IMG/VR virus record: IMGVR_UViG_3300031951_000722
Span: 1-33,152 of that record
DNA: 33,152 bases
DNA from: a virus
Strand: one strand, 5' to 3'
Shown here: positions 21,787 through 30,558 of the stretch, one piece after another
Position numbering within the stretch: position 1 is the stretch's first letter
How the letters are laid out: every line of letters starts with the position of its first letter
Notes under the pieces: model-generated
What the model was told of the DNA's origin: nothing
The model's input: the letters and a program-made list of their open reading frames with translations, nothing else
Database searches by the model: none
Made by a program: the position numbers and the translations under genes

Positions 21787-22064
21787 GATTTCCTCCTTCG
21801 CAATACTATGAGATGAGTTTCAAAGAGGTTGTTATAGCTATGCAAGGTTATAACAATCAATTTGAACAACAGGAGCAAACAGAGTGGGAACGAATAAGAT
21901 GGCAGACAACTTTACTTTTAAATGTTCACACAGCAAAAGGTAAAAGTTTAAAGCCTAAAGATTTAATTGAGTTTCCGTGGGAAAATCCGATTAAGAAAGA
22001 AACTAATAGAAGTTTGACAAATAGTGACAAGTCAATATTTGACAAATGGGATAAAGAAGCATAA
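21418..22064 (+). CDS. Tail assembly chaperone, -1 frameshift product (gpGT-like)
   Basis: After A AAA AAC (21717-21723) the -1 frame reads on without a stop, through RSGEGGELTLEYIERF and CFGVLRFPPSQYYEM, and into the second frame, MSFKEVVIAMQGYNNQFEQQE to DKWDKEA. I calculate 215 aa. The joined segment LEYIERFCFGVLRFPPSQYYEMSF has the look of a conserved C-terminal chaperone domain. Independent translation from ATG 21813 is possible but would start in the middle of this helix. The product would bind the tape measure and tube proteins during tail assembly, as gpGT does in lambda. Confidence 0.85.
21717..21801 (+). promoter_or_regulatory. Programmed -1 ribosomal frameshift element
   Basis: Slippery heptamer A AAA AAC (21717-21723) is in the correct frame for a simultaneous slip. 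Six bases later, 21730-21742 pairs with 21789-21801 as a 13-bp stem with one G.U pair (core CGAAGGAGG with CCTCCTTCG), loop 46 nt. Both the distance and the stem strength match known stimulators. The 46-nt loop contains the 0-frame stop. Confidence 0.88.
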
Positions 22065-24118
22065 TGGCAATAGGTAAACTACTTTTAAAACTTGGTATTG
22101 ATACTACTAACCTTGACAAAGAGTTAGGAAAGGTAGAGAAGTCTATGAGTAAGTTTGGACAAAATATGTCCAATCTTGGATCTACCTTAACCCAGTCATT
22201 GACATTGCCTATTATTGGTGTTGGTGCTGCTGCTCTCAAATCCTTTGCCGACATGGAAAAGTTGGAAAATGGATTAATAGCCATTATGGGAAGTAGTGAG
22301 GGAGCAGCTATTGAATTAGAGAAGCTCCGCAAAGTAGCCGAAAATCCTGGCCTTGCCCTTCCCGAAGTTGTCAAGGCCTCTGCCTCTTTACAAAGTGTAG
22401 GAATGAATGCCGATGCGGCTCGTGAAACCATCACACAATTTGGTAATGCTGTAGCAAGGGCAGGCGGTGGCGCAGAACAATTTGATGGAGTAGTATTGGC
22501 ATTATCACAAATAAGCGCGGTTGGCAAAGTTACGCAGGAAGATCTTAATCAGATTAAAGAAAGGTTGCCAGAGTTTGCCAGAGTAATGAAAGAAGAATTT
22601 GGAGTAGTGACTGCCGAAGGAATTAGAGAACTTGGAATAAGTAGTGAGGAATTTATACAAAGGTCGGTAGGTGCTTTAGGTAATTTGGAAAGAGCAAATG
22701 GTGGATTAGCAAATACGTTTGATAATTTAAAAGATAACGTAGGTGCATCATTAGCAGAACTTGGTAAAGCAATAAACGAAACATTAAATTTAGAGGCAGT
22801 TGCCGCAGCATTAAGCGCAGGATTGCAAAGGTTAGTAGATGGTTTTAAGTCACTTAATCCGGAGACACAAGGCTTTATTGTTAAGGCTGGTTTATTAGTT
22901 GCTGCAATAGGGCCTGCTATTTTTATAGTAGGTAAATTAATATCTACTTTTGGTGCATTGATAGGTACTACAAGATTAATAATGACAACAGTCAAAAATT
23001 TATCTACGGTAATATCTGGTGCTTTTGCAAAAATACTTGCTAATCCTGCAATACTTGGTGTTACTTTAGCCATTGCTGCGGTTGGTTCTATTGCCTTATA
23101 TGTTTACGATAACTGGCAAGCATTTAGTGATAGATTTAAAAACATTTGGATAAATATAAAGAACTCCGTAATGCAAGGAGTTACTTTTGTTTTAGGTAAA
23201 TTAGATAGTTTACAAAAGGCATTAGGTTTAGATTTATTTGATTTGTCAGGCATGACAAAGTACCAGGAAGAACAAAGAGTAGTTGCAGCGGAGTTTAAAA
23301 CGATAGGCGAAACAGTTGACAGTCTTAAAGGCAAGTTTAAAAGCCTATTCATGGCTGCACCGGGCAAAGGTGGAGGTGGAGGTGGAACAGAAGGCACAGG
23401 TGAATTAGTGTTTGGTGATGGTGGCGCACCGACAGGAGGAGGCACGGGAGGAGGTAAAGGTGTTGGAGCGGCTTTAAATACTCCAATAGACACAGTAAAT
23501 TTACTACCTACCTTAGATTTACTTCCAGATAAATTAGAAAGTATATCAGCCGCAAATGAAAGATTAAAACAAACAAATGAAGATGTAGCTAAATCATTTA
23601 ATAATATTGCACCTACGGCAAAAAGTGCTTATGATATGTTAGGTGATGGTCAAAAAATAATTGCTAATAGTATTTTAAGTTTTGGCGAATTAGCAGCAAG
23701 TGGATTTGAAAGCATGAAAGAACTTGCTGCGGCTGTAAGAAAAAGTATTGCTGATATAATTGCTAATTTTATTAGAATGTATGTAGCAAAAGCATTAGCA
23801 TCCGTACCATTGTCACCTTTCATGGTGGCTATTGCGCCTGCTATTGCTGCCGCTGCTGGAGGTGTAGCAAGGTCATTAATAATGAAGATTGGCGCTCCAA
23901 AGTTAGCCGAAGGAGGATTGGCATACGGCCCTACTTTAGCAACTGTCGGAGATAATCGTGGTGCACGAGTTGACCCTGAAGTAATAGCACCTTTATCCAA
24001 GTTAAAATCAATGATGGGAGACATGGGTATAGGTGGCACATTGGAGACAAGGATAAGCGGAAATGATTTGATTATATTGTTAAACAGATCTCAAAAGGGA
24101 TTAAGTAGAATACAATAA
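22064..24118 (+). CDS. Tape measure protein
   Basis: 684 aa. A charged N-terminal helical region (LGIDTTNLDKELGKVEKSMSKFGQNM) is followed by a phage TMP domain (GEEQFDGVVLALSQI-type segment at 138-160, EDLNQIKERLPEFARVMKEEFG at 159-180). Hydrophobic segments are at about 271-301 and 326-348, then a Gly/Thr linker (about 430-470), helices and a second hydrophobic patch (about 570-610). It sets tail length and probably helps DNA entry through the host membrane. At about 1.5 angstroms per residue, a tail near 100 nm is expected, which is an estimate. Start overlaps the chaperone stop (TAATG). Confidence 0.93.
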   Translation: MAIGKLLLKLGIDTTNLDKELGKVEKSMSKFGQNMSNLGSTLTQSLTLPIIGVGAAALKSFADMEKLENGLIAIMGSSEGAAIELEKLRKVAENPGLALPEVVKASASLQSVGMNADAARETITQFGNAVARAGGGAEQFDGVVLALSQISAVGKVTQEDLNQIKERLPEFARVMKEEFGVVTAEGIRELGISSEEFIQRSVGALGNLERANGGLANTFDNLKDNVGASLAELGKAINETLNLEAVAAALSAGLQRLVDGFKSLNPETQGFIVKAGLLVAAIGPAIFIVGKLISTFGALIGTTRLIMTTVKNLSTVISGAFAKILANPAILGVTLAIAAVGSIALYVYDNWQAFSDRFKNIWINIKNSVMQGVTFVLGKLDSLQKALGLDLFDLSGMTKYQEEQRVVAAEFKTIGETVDSLKGKFKSLFMAAPGKGGGGGGTEGTGELVFGDGGAPTGGGTGGGKGVGAALNTPIDTVNLLPTLDLLPDKLESISAANERLKQTNEDVAKSFNNIAPTAKSAYDMLGDGQKIIANSILSFGELAASGFESMKELAAAVRKSIADIIANFIRMYVAKALASVPLSPFMVAIAPAIAAAAGGVARSLIMKIGAPKLAEGGLAYGPTLATVGDNRGARVDPEVIAPLSKLKSMMGDMGIGGTLETRISGNDLIILLNRSQKGLSRIQ

Positions 24119-26346
24119 TGGCTATAAGGTTTTCAACGACAGTATATAACGAGAAAAGTAGAAAGATTACTGTATCTATTAAAGATAGTGCTTTCTCTGG
24201 TACTGTGAAAACATTTGACACATTATCATTAGGCATCCAATACGACAGCGAAAGTCAGCAAGGTCAGGAAAGATTTACACCTATCATTGGCTCACGTTGT
24301 TCATTGTCTTTATTGATAAATAACGAGGATTTACAAACATTGCTCCTTGACATTGGCTTGGCAGTGGAGGGAAGATTTACGATGGAGCTTACAGCCTATG
24401 AGGATGATAACACAACGGTATCATTTAAATGGTATGGCTATATAGTGACTGATTTAGTAGAGTTTGAAGATGTGCCATTATCCATAGGTTACCAGGCTCA
24501 AATATCTGCAATAGATGGATTAGGCTGGCTAAAGACATTGGACTACAAAAGTGCGGTTGGGCCTTACAATGGGCAGGACACAGTTGTACAACATATTTTA
24601 AACTGCCTTAATCAGTTAGATTTTGTCCAAGAGAATCTTGTGGCAAATAGTTTGCCAGTGTTACATACTATTTTTAACTGGCATGAAAGTACATTAACAT
24701 ATAGTGCTAATAATGATTTTGCTTTAAAAACTGCAATCCAACATAGAGCATTTTATCACATTGACACAAAGAAAAATTATACTTACCAAAGTTGCTACGA
24801 TGTAATTAAAAAAATATGTCAAGCACTTGGAGCAAGAATATTGTTTAGTGGCAGTCAGTATTGGTTTATTCAGATTAATCAATATGCAAATAATCCTGCA
24901 TCATTAAGATATTTTAAATACAGTGCCTTAGGTGTACAAACATCTGGCACATTTACCGATGACTTTACTTTGTCTAATGTACAAGGCAATTTAGGAAGTA
25001 GCGATTTAATGAGATTAAGCGGAGGAAAATGGACATATTACTCTGCTTTAAAAAATGCTTTAGTACGTTATAATCACAATGCTAAAAAGAATTTAATGCC
25101 TGGTGTAGTTTATAACTACATTACAAATACAGATCCTGTTATTGTTAGAACAGATACTTTAGATAGTACAAATAATGAAGCTAAATTAAGCTACACAGGA
25201 ATGTTATACCAAAGGTCTATTTGGTCAACTGGTGGCGGTTTTGTGCCTCATATCTTTGTATATGCTGTAAAGGTTGCATCTATTATAGATTACATTCCAT
25301 TAATGGGATTTAACATCTTACAAACATGGACACTTGGAAGTGGATGGAGTATATTAAATGGTAGTTTATTTGCTACCACAGTCACAGGTGTAGTCGAATG
25401 GACAGGCAGTGCAGTTGTAGCTAATAGATATTATTATATTACAATAAAAGTTGGTTCATTGCAACAAGGTGAATTAAGGTTGCGCATCGGTGGGGTAACT
25501 AAAACAATAACTACTGAAGGTGATTATGAGTATAAAATTTATACAACAAATACTGATGCCTTTAAATTAGATTCAATATCAGCAACAAAATTTACTGGAG
25601 TTATAGATAATCTACAAGTTAAGCAAGAAAATAAATATTTAAAAAGACCAGTAACTTTTACTAATGGTTTTAATTATCAATTAGGTGCTGCCAGTTGGGA
25701 GAGTAGCTTTTACGAATGGGAATTTGTTACTGACATTATTAATTTAGATGGCACTGAAATTAATAATAAAACTATTTCATTTGACACTTTAGCTATTCCG
25801 GAGACAGGAGAATATGTCTGGGAAATGCGTCTAAAAGAAGTAAGAGACGAAAGTGGCACAGATATTAAAGCAGATTATGCTATTGAATATTATTTGACTA
25901 ATAATTATTTGGAATTTCTGCCAGATGGCACTATTCAAGGTCAATCAGATCTAAAAGAATTTGCCAGTGATAACGATGATAAATCTTCTGTTGTCTGCAA
26001 CCTTGATACATACCTTGGCGATGGGCCTTCTGCCACTACTACCGGTGGACTTAGAATATTAAATGCCTCAAGTGTTTACGAACCATCAGACGCATGGAAA
26101 ATAGGTAACACTGGCACGGCTAAAAATATTAGTCAATTATTAGTAAACGAGATCATCCGAGGACAACTTACTCCGAAGCTCCGCATGGTAGATATGCCAT
26201 TCCAAAATCTATCAGTTGACAATCCTTACCTTCCTCACAAGGTCATAGAATATTCCTCTGGATATTACGTTTTTGAAAGAGGAAGTTTAGATTTAAAAAC
26301 AGAGATTTGGCAAGGTGATTACTTTAAAATAGAACTTGATGCCTAA
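24118..26346 (+). CDS. Distal tail / baseplate hub protein, 742 aa
   Basis: Beta-rich protein directly after the tape measure, the position of Dit and Tal proteins. Its start includes MAIRFSTTVYNEKSRKITVSIKD and ISAIDGLGWLKTLDY (about 150), familiar from tail proteins of Bacteroidota siphophages. Middle and C-terminal parts are Tyr/Asn-rich and probably include a carbohydrate-binding-like beta-sandwich at about 400-500 (WTLGSGWSILNGSLFATTVTG to YRITIKVGSLQQGELRLRIGG-type pattern). No peptidase motif is seen. It probably forms the tail tip and contacts the receptor with the fibres that follow. Confidence 0.75.
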   Translation: MAIRFSTTVYNEKSRKITVSIKDSAFSGTVKTFDTLSLGIQYDSESQQGQERFTPIIGSRCSLSLLINNEDLQTLLLDIGLAVEGRFTMELTAYEDDNTTVSFKWYGYIVTDLVEFEDVPLSIGYQAQISAIDGLGWLKTLDYKSAVGPYNGQDTVVQHILNCLNQLDFVQENLVANSLPVLHTIFNWHESTLTYSANNDFALKTAIQHRAFYHIDTKKNYTYQSCYDVIKKICQALGARILFSGSQYWFIQINQYANNPASLRYFKYSALGVQTSGTFTDDFTLSNVQGNLGSSDLMRLSGGKWTYYSALKNALVRYNHNAKKNLMPGVVYNYITNTDPVIVRTDTLDSTNNEAKLSYTGMLYQRSIWSTGGGFVPHIFVYAVKVASIIDYIPLMGFNILQTWTLGSGWSILNGSLFATTVTGVVEWTGSAVVANRYYYITIKVGSLQQGELRLRIGGVTKTITTEGDYEYKIYTTNTDAFKLDSISATKFTGVIDNLQVKQENKYLKRPVTFTNGFNYQLGAASWESSFYEWEFVTDIINLDGTEINNKTISFDTLAIPETGEYVWEMRLKEVRDESGTDIKADYAIEYYLTNNYLEFLPDGTIQGQSDLKEFASDNDDKSSVVCNLDTYLGDGPSATTTGGLRILNASSVYEPSDAWKIGNTGTAKNISQLLVNEIIRGQLTPKLRMVDMPFQNLSVDNPYLPHKVIEYSSGYYVFERGSLDLKTEIWQGDYFKIELDA

Positions 26347-26710
26347 CTATACAGAAAGAACAGTATTATCTAAACCTCGTGACTTTGACCAGGTGGCAAA
26401 CAATGCCGGAAGTGGTGGAGTGGTAAATAACAATGTCACAGAGACAATAAATAATGTTACAATAAATGGCTCTGCCGTTTCCATCTTTAACCAAGAATTT
26501 CTTGATACAACCTCCGGCACATTGACTTGGACACAGAATAGCGGAAAGCTACCAACAACTAATTTATTAGCAGCTATTCATGTTTACCAGAATGGTCAGA
26601 AATTAATAGATAGTCAATATTCTATCACATTACCTGCAACTATTACCATTGATTCAAATACGCATTACGATGGAAGTAATTACATTGTATTTGCAATAAA
26701 CATAAACTAA
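26339..26710 (+). CDS. Small tail-tip or fibre protein, 123 aa
   Basis: Start taken at ATG 26339 (MPNYTERTVLS); the codon before it is TTG. Reads NNVTETINNVTINGSAVSIFNQEFLDTTSGTLTWTQNSGKL and ends with IYVFAININ-like beta strands. The NxTETxNNxTxNG pattern and the QNGQKLIDSQY segment recall fibre connectors and small tail proteins of Bacteroidota phages. It overlaps the previous gene by eight bases and abuts the next. Role in fibre attachment is likely but not proven. Confidence 0.75.
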   Translation: MPNYTERTVLSKPRDFDQVANNAGSGGVVNNNVTETINNVTINGSAVSIFNQEFLDTTSGTLTWTQNSGKLPTTNLLAAIHVYQNGQKLIDSQYSITLPATITIDSNTHYDGSNYIVFAININ

Positions 26711-28935
26711 TGGAAGAAATTAAAGCACCAAAAAAAGAAAGAAAGTTTTTAAAAGCCATGGGCGAAGTTGCCCTGACCTTGTTCCGTGAGCTTGTTCTTG
26801 GCATCGGGAAGAAGGTCATAAACAAAGTAGGCAACAAACGCCAAAGCCTTGCCATTGCCCTTGTCATGGTTGCAGGTGTTTCCTATGCTGCCATTGATTC
26901 TATTCCCTATCCTATTACAGGAAATAAGCAAAAATTAGGATGGCAGACCAGTGGAAACGGGCTCGTATACAGAGGCACTGCCGCAGACACTGTGACAAAG
27001 CCAAGCAACTACACAAACAAAGATATAAAGGCTTATTTGTTAGTTGATACTGTAAACAATGTAATGTATAGCTATATAGCATCTAAAGGAGGATGGCAGT
27101 TTAATAATAGTGATACAGTAATTGTAAACAACAATTTTGCACAGCCAGTAGATTCATTGTTCTTTGATACAAGTGTTCCGAGTAATAATGTTGACACTGC
27201 TAAAATGCGGTGGGATAGTGAGTTGGCAACTGTTGTGCTTGGAATGTACGACCAGGTACCAAACGAGCTTGGCTTTAAAAACTTTTGGTTAGTGAAGAAT
27301 CAAACAGGCTTAACAATTACTAAAGGTAGTATAGTCTATGCAAATGGCACGGTTGGAGCAAGTGGCAGGATAACAGTGGCAAAGTTTATAGCTGATGGCT
27401 CAATAGATGCAAAATATTTACTTGGAATAACGGCACATGATTTGACAGATGGTGAAGATGGGTATGTAATTTCATTTGGCAAAATACGACAAGTGAACAC
27501 CGATACTTTTGCGGCTGGTGCAATCCTTTACCCTTCACCAACTGTTGCAGGTGTTTGGACAGACGTTGAACCTGTTGCTCCAAATATTGATATGCCTATT
27601 GGATTTTGTATTAATTCATCGTCAAACAATGGAACAATAGCAATACGGGTGGCATCAGGTTATAAATTGTCAGAGCTTCATGATGTTGCTATTACTTCAC
27701 CGGTTGACAAGGCTTCTTTATATTATACTGGTGGATTGTGGAGAGATACTACTCCTGCACTTTTAGCAGGTGATTTAAAAACAGTAAATTCTAATAGTTT
27801 AGTTGGTTCTGGTAATATATCTGTTGGCACAGTTACCTCTGTCGGTGGCACAGGCACCGTAAACGGTATTACTTTAACAGGCACAGTCACCTCTTCTGGC
27901 AACCTTACACTTGGTGGCACATTGTCCGGTGTTTCTCTTTCTTCCCAAGTTACAGGCACTTTGCCTATTGCCAACGGTGGGACAGGTGCAACAACTCAAT
28001 CATCTGCAAGGACTGCTTTAGGTGCAACGGTGCGAGGTGCAAATACTTTTTTATTAACAGACATAGGAGCTATTTCATTTCTCCGTTACAATGCTGATAA
28101 CACTGTGAGTCAAAGGGCAGCGGATGGAATGAGAAGTGATTTAGGAGGTACAACTATTGGACAATCAATGTTTACTTTAACTAATCCATCTGCCGTGACA
28201 TTCCCAAGATTTAATGCCGATAACACAGTAAGTGCTTTGGATGCGTCTACATTTAGAACGGCAATCGGAGCAGGTACAGGAACAGGAACGGTTACAAGTG
28301 TAACAGGAACCGCTCCTATTTCAGTTGCTACTGGTACAACTACACCTGCTATTACAATAGCTAATGCTGGAGTATCTACAACAGGAGTAGTAACTGCATC
28401 TACTCAAACGTTTGGAGGTGCTAAGACTTTTAATGGTGTTTTAAATGCAAGTAGTGATTTAAATGTTACGGGTATTGCATCATTAAATGGTGGTGTAATT
28501 ATAGCTCCAGCAGGTTCAATGACTAAAATAGCCGGATTAAATGTATCAAATGCAATAGGTTCAATAACAGTTGGTTCTGGATTATCTTTAACAAGTGGCA
28601 CATTAACTGCAACGGCTGGAAATGATATTAATACATATCTTGCTATTAATGGACCAGGTATTACTCTGTCATCAAGTTTTGGTGTCTATTCACATTGGTA
28701 TGTAAATATTAACCAATCATCTACTGTTACTATTACTTTACCATCTGCAAGTGGAAATACAAACAAAACTTTAGTAATTAAAAATACTGGTTCTGGTGCA
28801 GTTAATTCACAATCAACAAATATAGAGCCATTAAATAGTACATCTCTTACAGATGCTATTTTAGTATCTGGTGGAGGTAAATATGCTACACTTGTTAGTA
28901 ATGGAACTAACTGGATAAAAATGTCAGGAAACTAA
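26710..28935 (+). CDS. Tail fibre protein with N-terminal membrane-like segment
   Basis: 741 aa. Residues 1-43 are basic and amphipathic, and 46-61 (SLAIALVMVAGVSYAA) form a hydrophobic segment that looks like a signal peptide ending at an AxA site, unusual for a virion protein. From about 370 there are fibre repeats: GTVTSVGGTGTVNGITLTGTVTSSGNLTLGGTLSGVSL, then LPIANGGTGATTQSSARTALGA and a second copy near 480, then TGTAPISVATGTTTPAITIANAG. These IANGGTGATT units are typical of long tail fibres. The C-terminus (about 640-741) is a beta-rich tip, probably receptor binding. No chaperone gene for it is evident. Confidence 0.8.
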   Translation: MEEIKAPKKERKFLKAMGEVALTLFRELVLGIGKKVINKVGNKRQSLAIALVMVAGVSYAAIDSIPYPITGNKQKLGWQTSGNGLVYRGTAADTVTKPSNYTNKDIKAYLLVDTVNNVMYSYIASKGGWQFNNSDTVIVNNNFAQPVDSLFFDTSVPSNNVDTAKMRWDSELATVVLGMYDQVPNELGFKNFWLVKNQTGLTITKGSIVYANGTVGASGRITVAKFIADGSIDAKYLLGITAHDLTDGEDGYVISFGKIRQVNTDTFAAGAILYPSPTVAGVWTDVEPVAPNIDMPIGFCINSSSNNGTIAIRVASGYKLSELHDVAITSPVDKASLYYTGGLWRDTTPALLAGDLKTVNSNSLVGSGNISVGTVTSVGGTGTVNGITLTGTVTSSGNLTLGGTLSGVSLSSQVTGTLPIANGGTGATTQSSARTALGATVRGANTFLLTDIGAISFLRYNADNTVSQRAADGMRSDLGGTTIGQSMFTLTNPSAVTFPRFNADNTVSALDASTFRTAIGAGTGTGTVTSVTGTAPISVATGTTTPAITIANAGVSTTGVVTASTQTFGGAKTFNGVLNASSDLNVTGIASLNGGVIIAPAGSMTKIAGLNVSNAIGSITVGSGLSLTSGTLTATAGNDINTYLAINGPGITLSSSFGVYSHWYVNINQSSTVTITLPSASGNTNKTLVIKNTGSGAVNSQSTNIEPLNSTSLTDAILVSGGGKYATLVSNGTNWIKMSGN

Positions 28936-28941
28936 AATAAC

Positions 28942-29346
28942 ATGAAAACAACAATAATAAACCTCCTCCACCTCGGCTACGAAAAAATAGCTTATGCAAT
29001 ATGCTGCGGCTGGATTGCCTCGTTTTTTATTCCAATTAAAGGATTTTTGATTTTTACAATATTTGTTGTATTTGCTGACATGGCAACAGGAATCATGGCT
29101 GCAAGGAAGGAGCAACAAAAGATAAATAGTAAAGGGCTTTATCGCACAATGGAAAAAATAGTTGTATATTTCTGCGGCATCCTCATATTTGAAGGAGCAA
29201 GGAATACCTTTTCTCTTCCGTTTAACATTACATATATGGCTGCTTTTTTAATGGCAGCCGTGGAACTTACAAGTATTTCAGAGAACATTAAACGCATCAC
29301 TGGTGTAAACCTTGGAGTATTAATAACAAGATTTTTCAGACGTTAA
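28942..29346 (+). CDS. Holin, phage_holin_4 type
   Basis: 134 aa with hydrophobic segments at about 17-35, 37-55, 72-90 and 92-108. The middle ADMATGIMAARKEQQKINSKGLYRTMEKIVVYFCGILIFE matches the holin family 4 (Cph1 / Bacteroides phage holin) pattern: D-x-x-T-G, a basic loop and S-x-x-x-x-x-x-x-K-x-x. It makes membrane lesions that let the amidase reach the wall. Encoded just ahead of the lysis genes. The basic C-terminus ends in TRFFRR. Confidence 0.85.
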   Translation: MKTTIINLLHLGYEKIAYAICCGWIASFFIPIKGFLIFTIFVVFADMATGIMAARKEQQKINSKGLYRTMEKIVVYFCGILIFEGARNTFSLPFNITYMAAFLMAAVELTSISENIKRITGVNLGVLITRFFRR

Positions 29347-29358
29347 AAACAAATAAAC

Positions 29359-29652
29359 ATGGAAACAAATTTTAAAGAGGCTTTAAAATCAGCCGACACA
29401 ATCAAAAGTCCCATTGGTGACATTGCTTGCTATTCAATGAATATAGCGGAGCTTGCCTCGGAGGTACATATTTACATGGAAGGAAATAAAATTAAATTCA
29501 CATGGAAAAATTACATCCAACTTGCCCAAATAATTTGGGACAAAATTAAAGAGACATCCAAAGAGTGCGCTGGCAAAGAAATAGAGGTCAAACTACCTCC
29601 TAAACTTTCTTTAATTTCGGCAGCCTTTGCACTTATTGGCTTTAAATTATAG
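29359..29652 (+). CDS. Small hypothetical protein of the lysis region, 97 aa
   Basis: Charged N-terminal half with helix LSEIAELASEVHIYMEG-like content (MNIAELASEVHIYMEGNKIKFTWKNYIQLAQIIWDKIKE), then a basic middle and a hydrophobic C-terminus (LSLISAAFALIGFKL) that could insert in the membrane. It could be a holin partner or spanin-like component, but no signal peptide or lipobox is seen. The terminator-like hairpin at 29684 follows. Unassigned. Confidence 0.7.
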   Translation: METNFKEALKSADTIKSPIGDIACYSMNIAELASEVHIYMEGNKIKFTWKNYIQLAQIIWDKIKETSKECAGKEIEVKLPPKLSLISAAFALIGFKL

Positions 29653-29683
29653 GCGCAGCAGGAATCGCTACCTTAGGCAGCCG

Positions 29684-29714
29684 AGGGGAGTAGATTGATT
29701 TCTATTCCCCTTTT
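29684..29714 (+). terminator. Plus-strand terminator in the lysis region
   Basis: AGGGGAGTAGA (29684-29694), loop TTGATT and TCTATTCCCCT (29701-29711) give an 11-bp stem with one G.U pair, followed by TTTT (29711-29714). It lies 32 bases after the 97-aa gene and before the metallophosphoesterase gene, so the last two genes depend on read-through or an unseen promoter. Confidence 0.65.
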
Positions 29715-29727
29715 AAATAAAAAAACT

Positions 29728-30558
29728 ATGTTACAAAAAATATTTCCAAATACTTATCAATTTATGGACTATCAAGTCTACAAAAAAGATAGGTATTTCT
29801 TACTTATTTCCGATGTTCACCTTGACAGTGTGCATTGCGACAGAGTAAAGCTAAAGCAACACCTTGACCTTGCAATGGAAAGGAATGCTCCAGTATTTAT
29901 CTTTGGTGATTTACTTGACTTAATGCAAGGCAAATATGATCCTCGCAGCAACAAGGGAGATTTAAATCCAAAATACAACTCTGCCAGATACATTGACGAA
30001 GTAATTAAAGATGTTGTAGAATTTCTAATGCCATACAAATCTATCTTAGCTTTCTATTCACCTGGCAACCATGAAACAAGTGTTGAAAAGCGCATTGAAT
30101 ATGGCATAGTAGATAAGATATGCGAAAAGTTAGAAATGACACAGGGCAATTATTCCGGATATATTTATTGTCGAATGTATGCTTACCTTGATGAAGGTTC
30201 TAAAGTGCCTTTGATTATTGCTTACCATCACGGCTACGGAGGTGGAGGGCCTGTAACTAAGGATGTTATTCAAACTAATAGAAGAGCTGTATATCTGCCA
30301 GATGCTAACATTGTAATTAGTGGACATACGCATGACAGATGGATTGTTCCCGTTACAAGGAATCGCATTTCGCGATACGGTGAAAGTGTAGATCAGCAAT
30401 GGCACATAAAGACAGGCACCTACCAAAATGCACCTATTGATTTTAATGGTTATGCCGTTGAAAAAGGTTTGTCTCCAAAAGCAGGTGCTGGTATTTGGAT
30501 GAAATACACAATTGATGTTAATAAACAATTATTGTACAACTTTCAATTTGCAGAATGA
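29728..30558 (+). CDS. Calcineurin-like metallophosphoesterase
   Basis: 276 aa from ATG 29728. A longer version would start at a TTG inside the terminator stem-loop and is rejected. The metal sites are complete: D29-x-H31 (ISDVHLDS), GD 60-61 with DLLDLM, GNHE (113-116), H167/H168 (IAYHHGYGGGG) and GHTH (199-202). The enzyme class cuts phosphodiesters or phosphomonoesters with two metal ions. The substrate in phages is unclear: nucleotides, DNA ends or a signalling nucleotide are candidates. Overlap of four bases with the amidase suggests coupled translation. Confidence 0.88.
   Translation: MLQKIFPNTYQFMDYQVYKKDRYFLLISDVHLDSVHCDRVKLKQHLDLAMERNAPVFIFGDLLDLMQGKYDPRSNKGDLNPKYNSARYIDEVIKDVVEFLMPYKSILAFYSPGNHETSVEKRIEYGIVDKICEKLEMTQGNYSGYIYCRMYAYLDEGSKVPLIIAYHHGYGGGGPVTKDVIQTNRRAVYLPDANIVISGHTHDRWIVPVTRNRISRYGESVDQQWHIKTGTYQNAPIDFNGYAVEKGLSPKAGAGIWMKYTIDVNKQLLYNFQFAE

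Noticed and set aside
21813-22064. Separate 83-aa gene starting at ATG 21813
   Set aside because: The segment before it is open in the same frame, and a strong slippery site and stem place it as the extension of the chaperone. Independent start is possible but less likely.
29695-29727. TTG start for the metallophosphoesterase
   Set aside because: The TTG lies in the loop of the terminator hairpin, and ATG 29728 gives a normal N-terminus after an A-rich leader.
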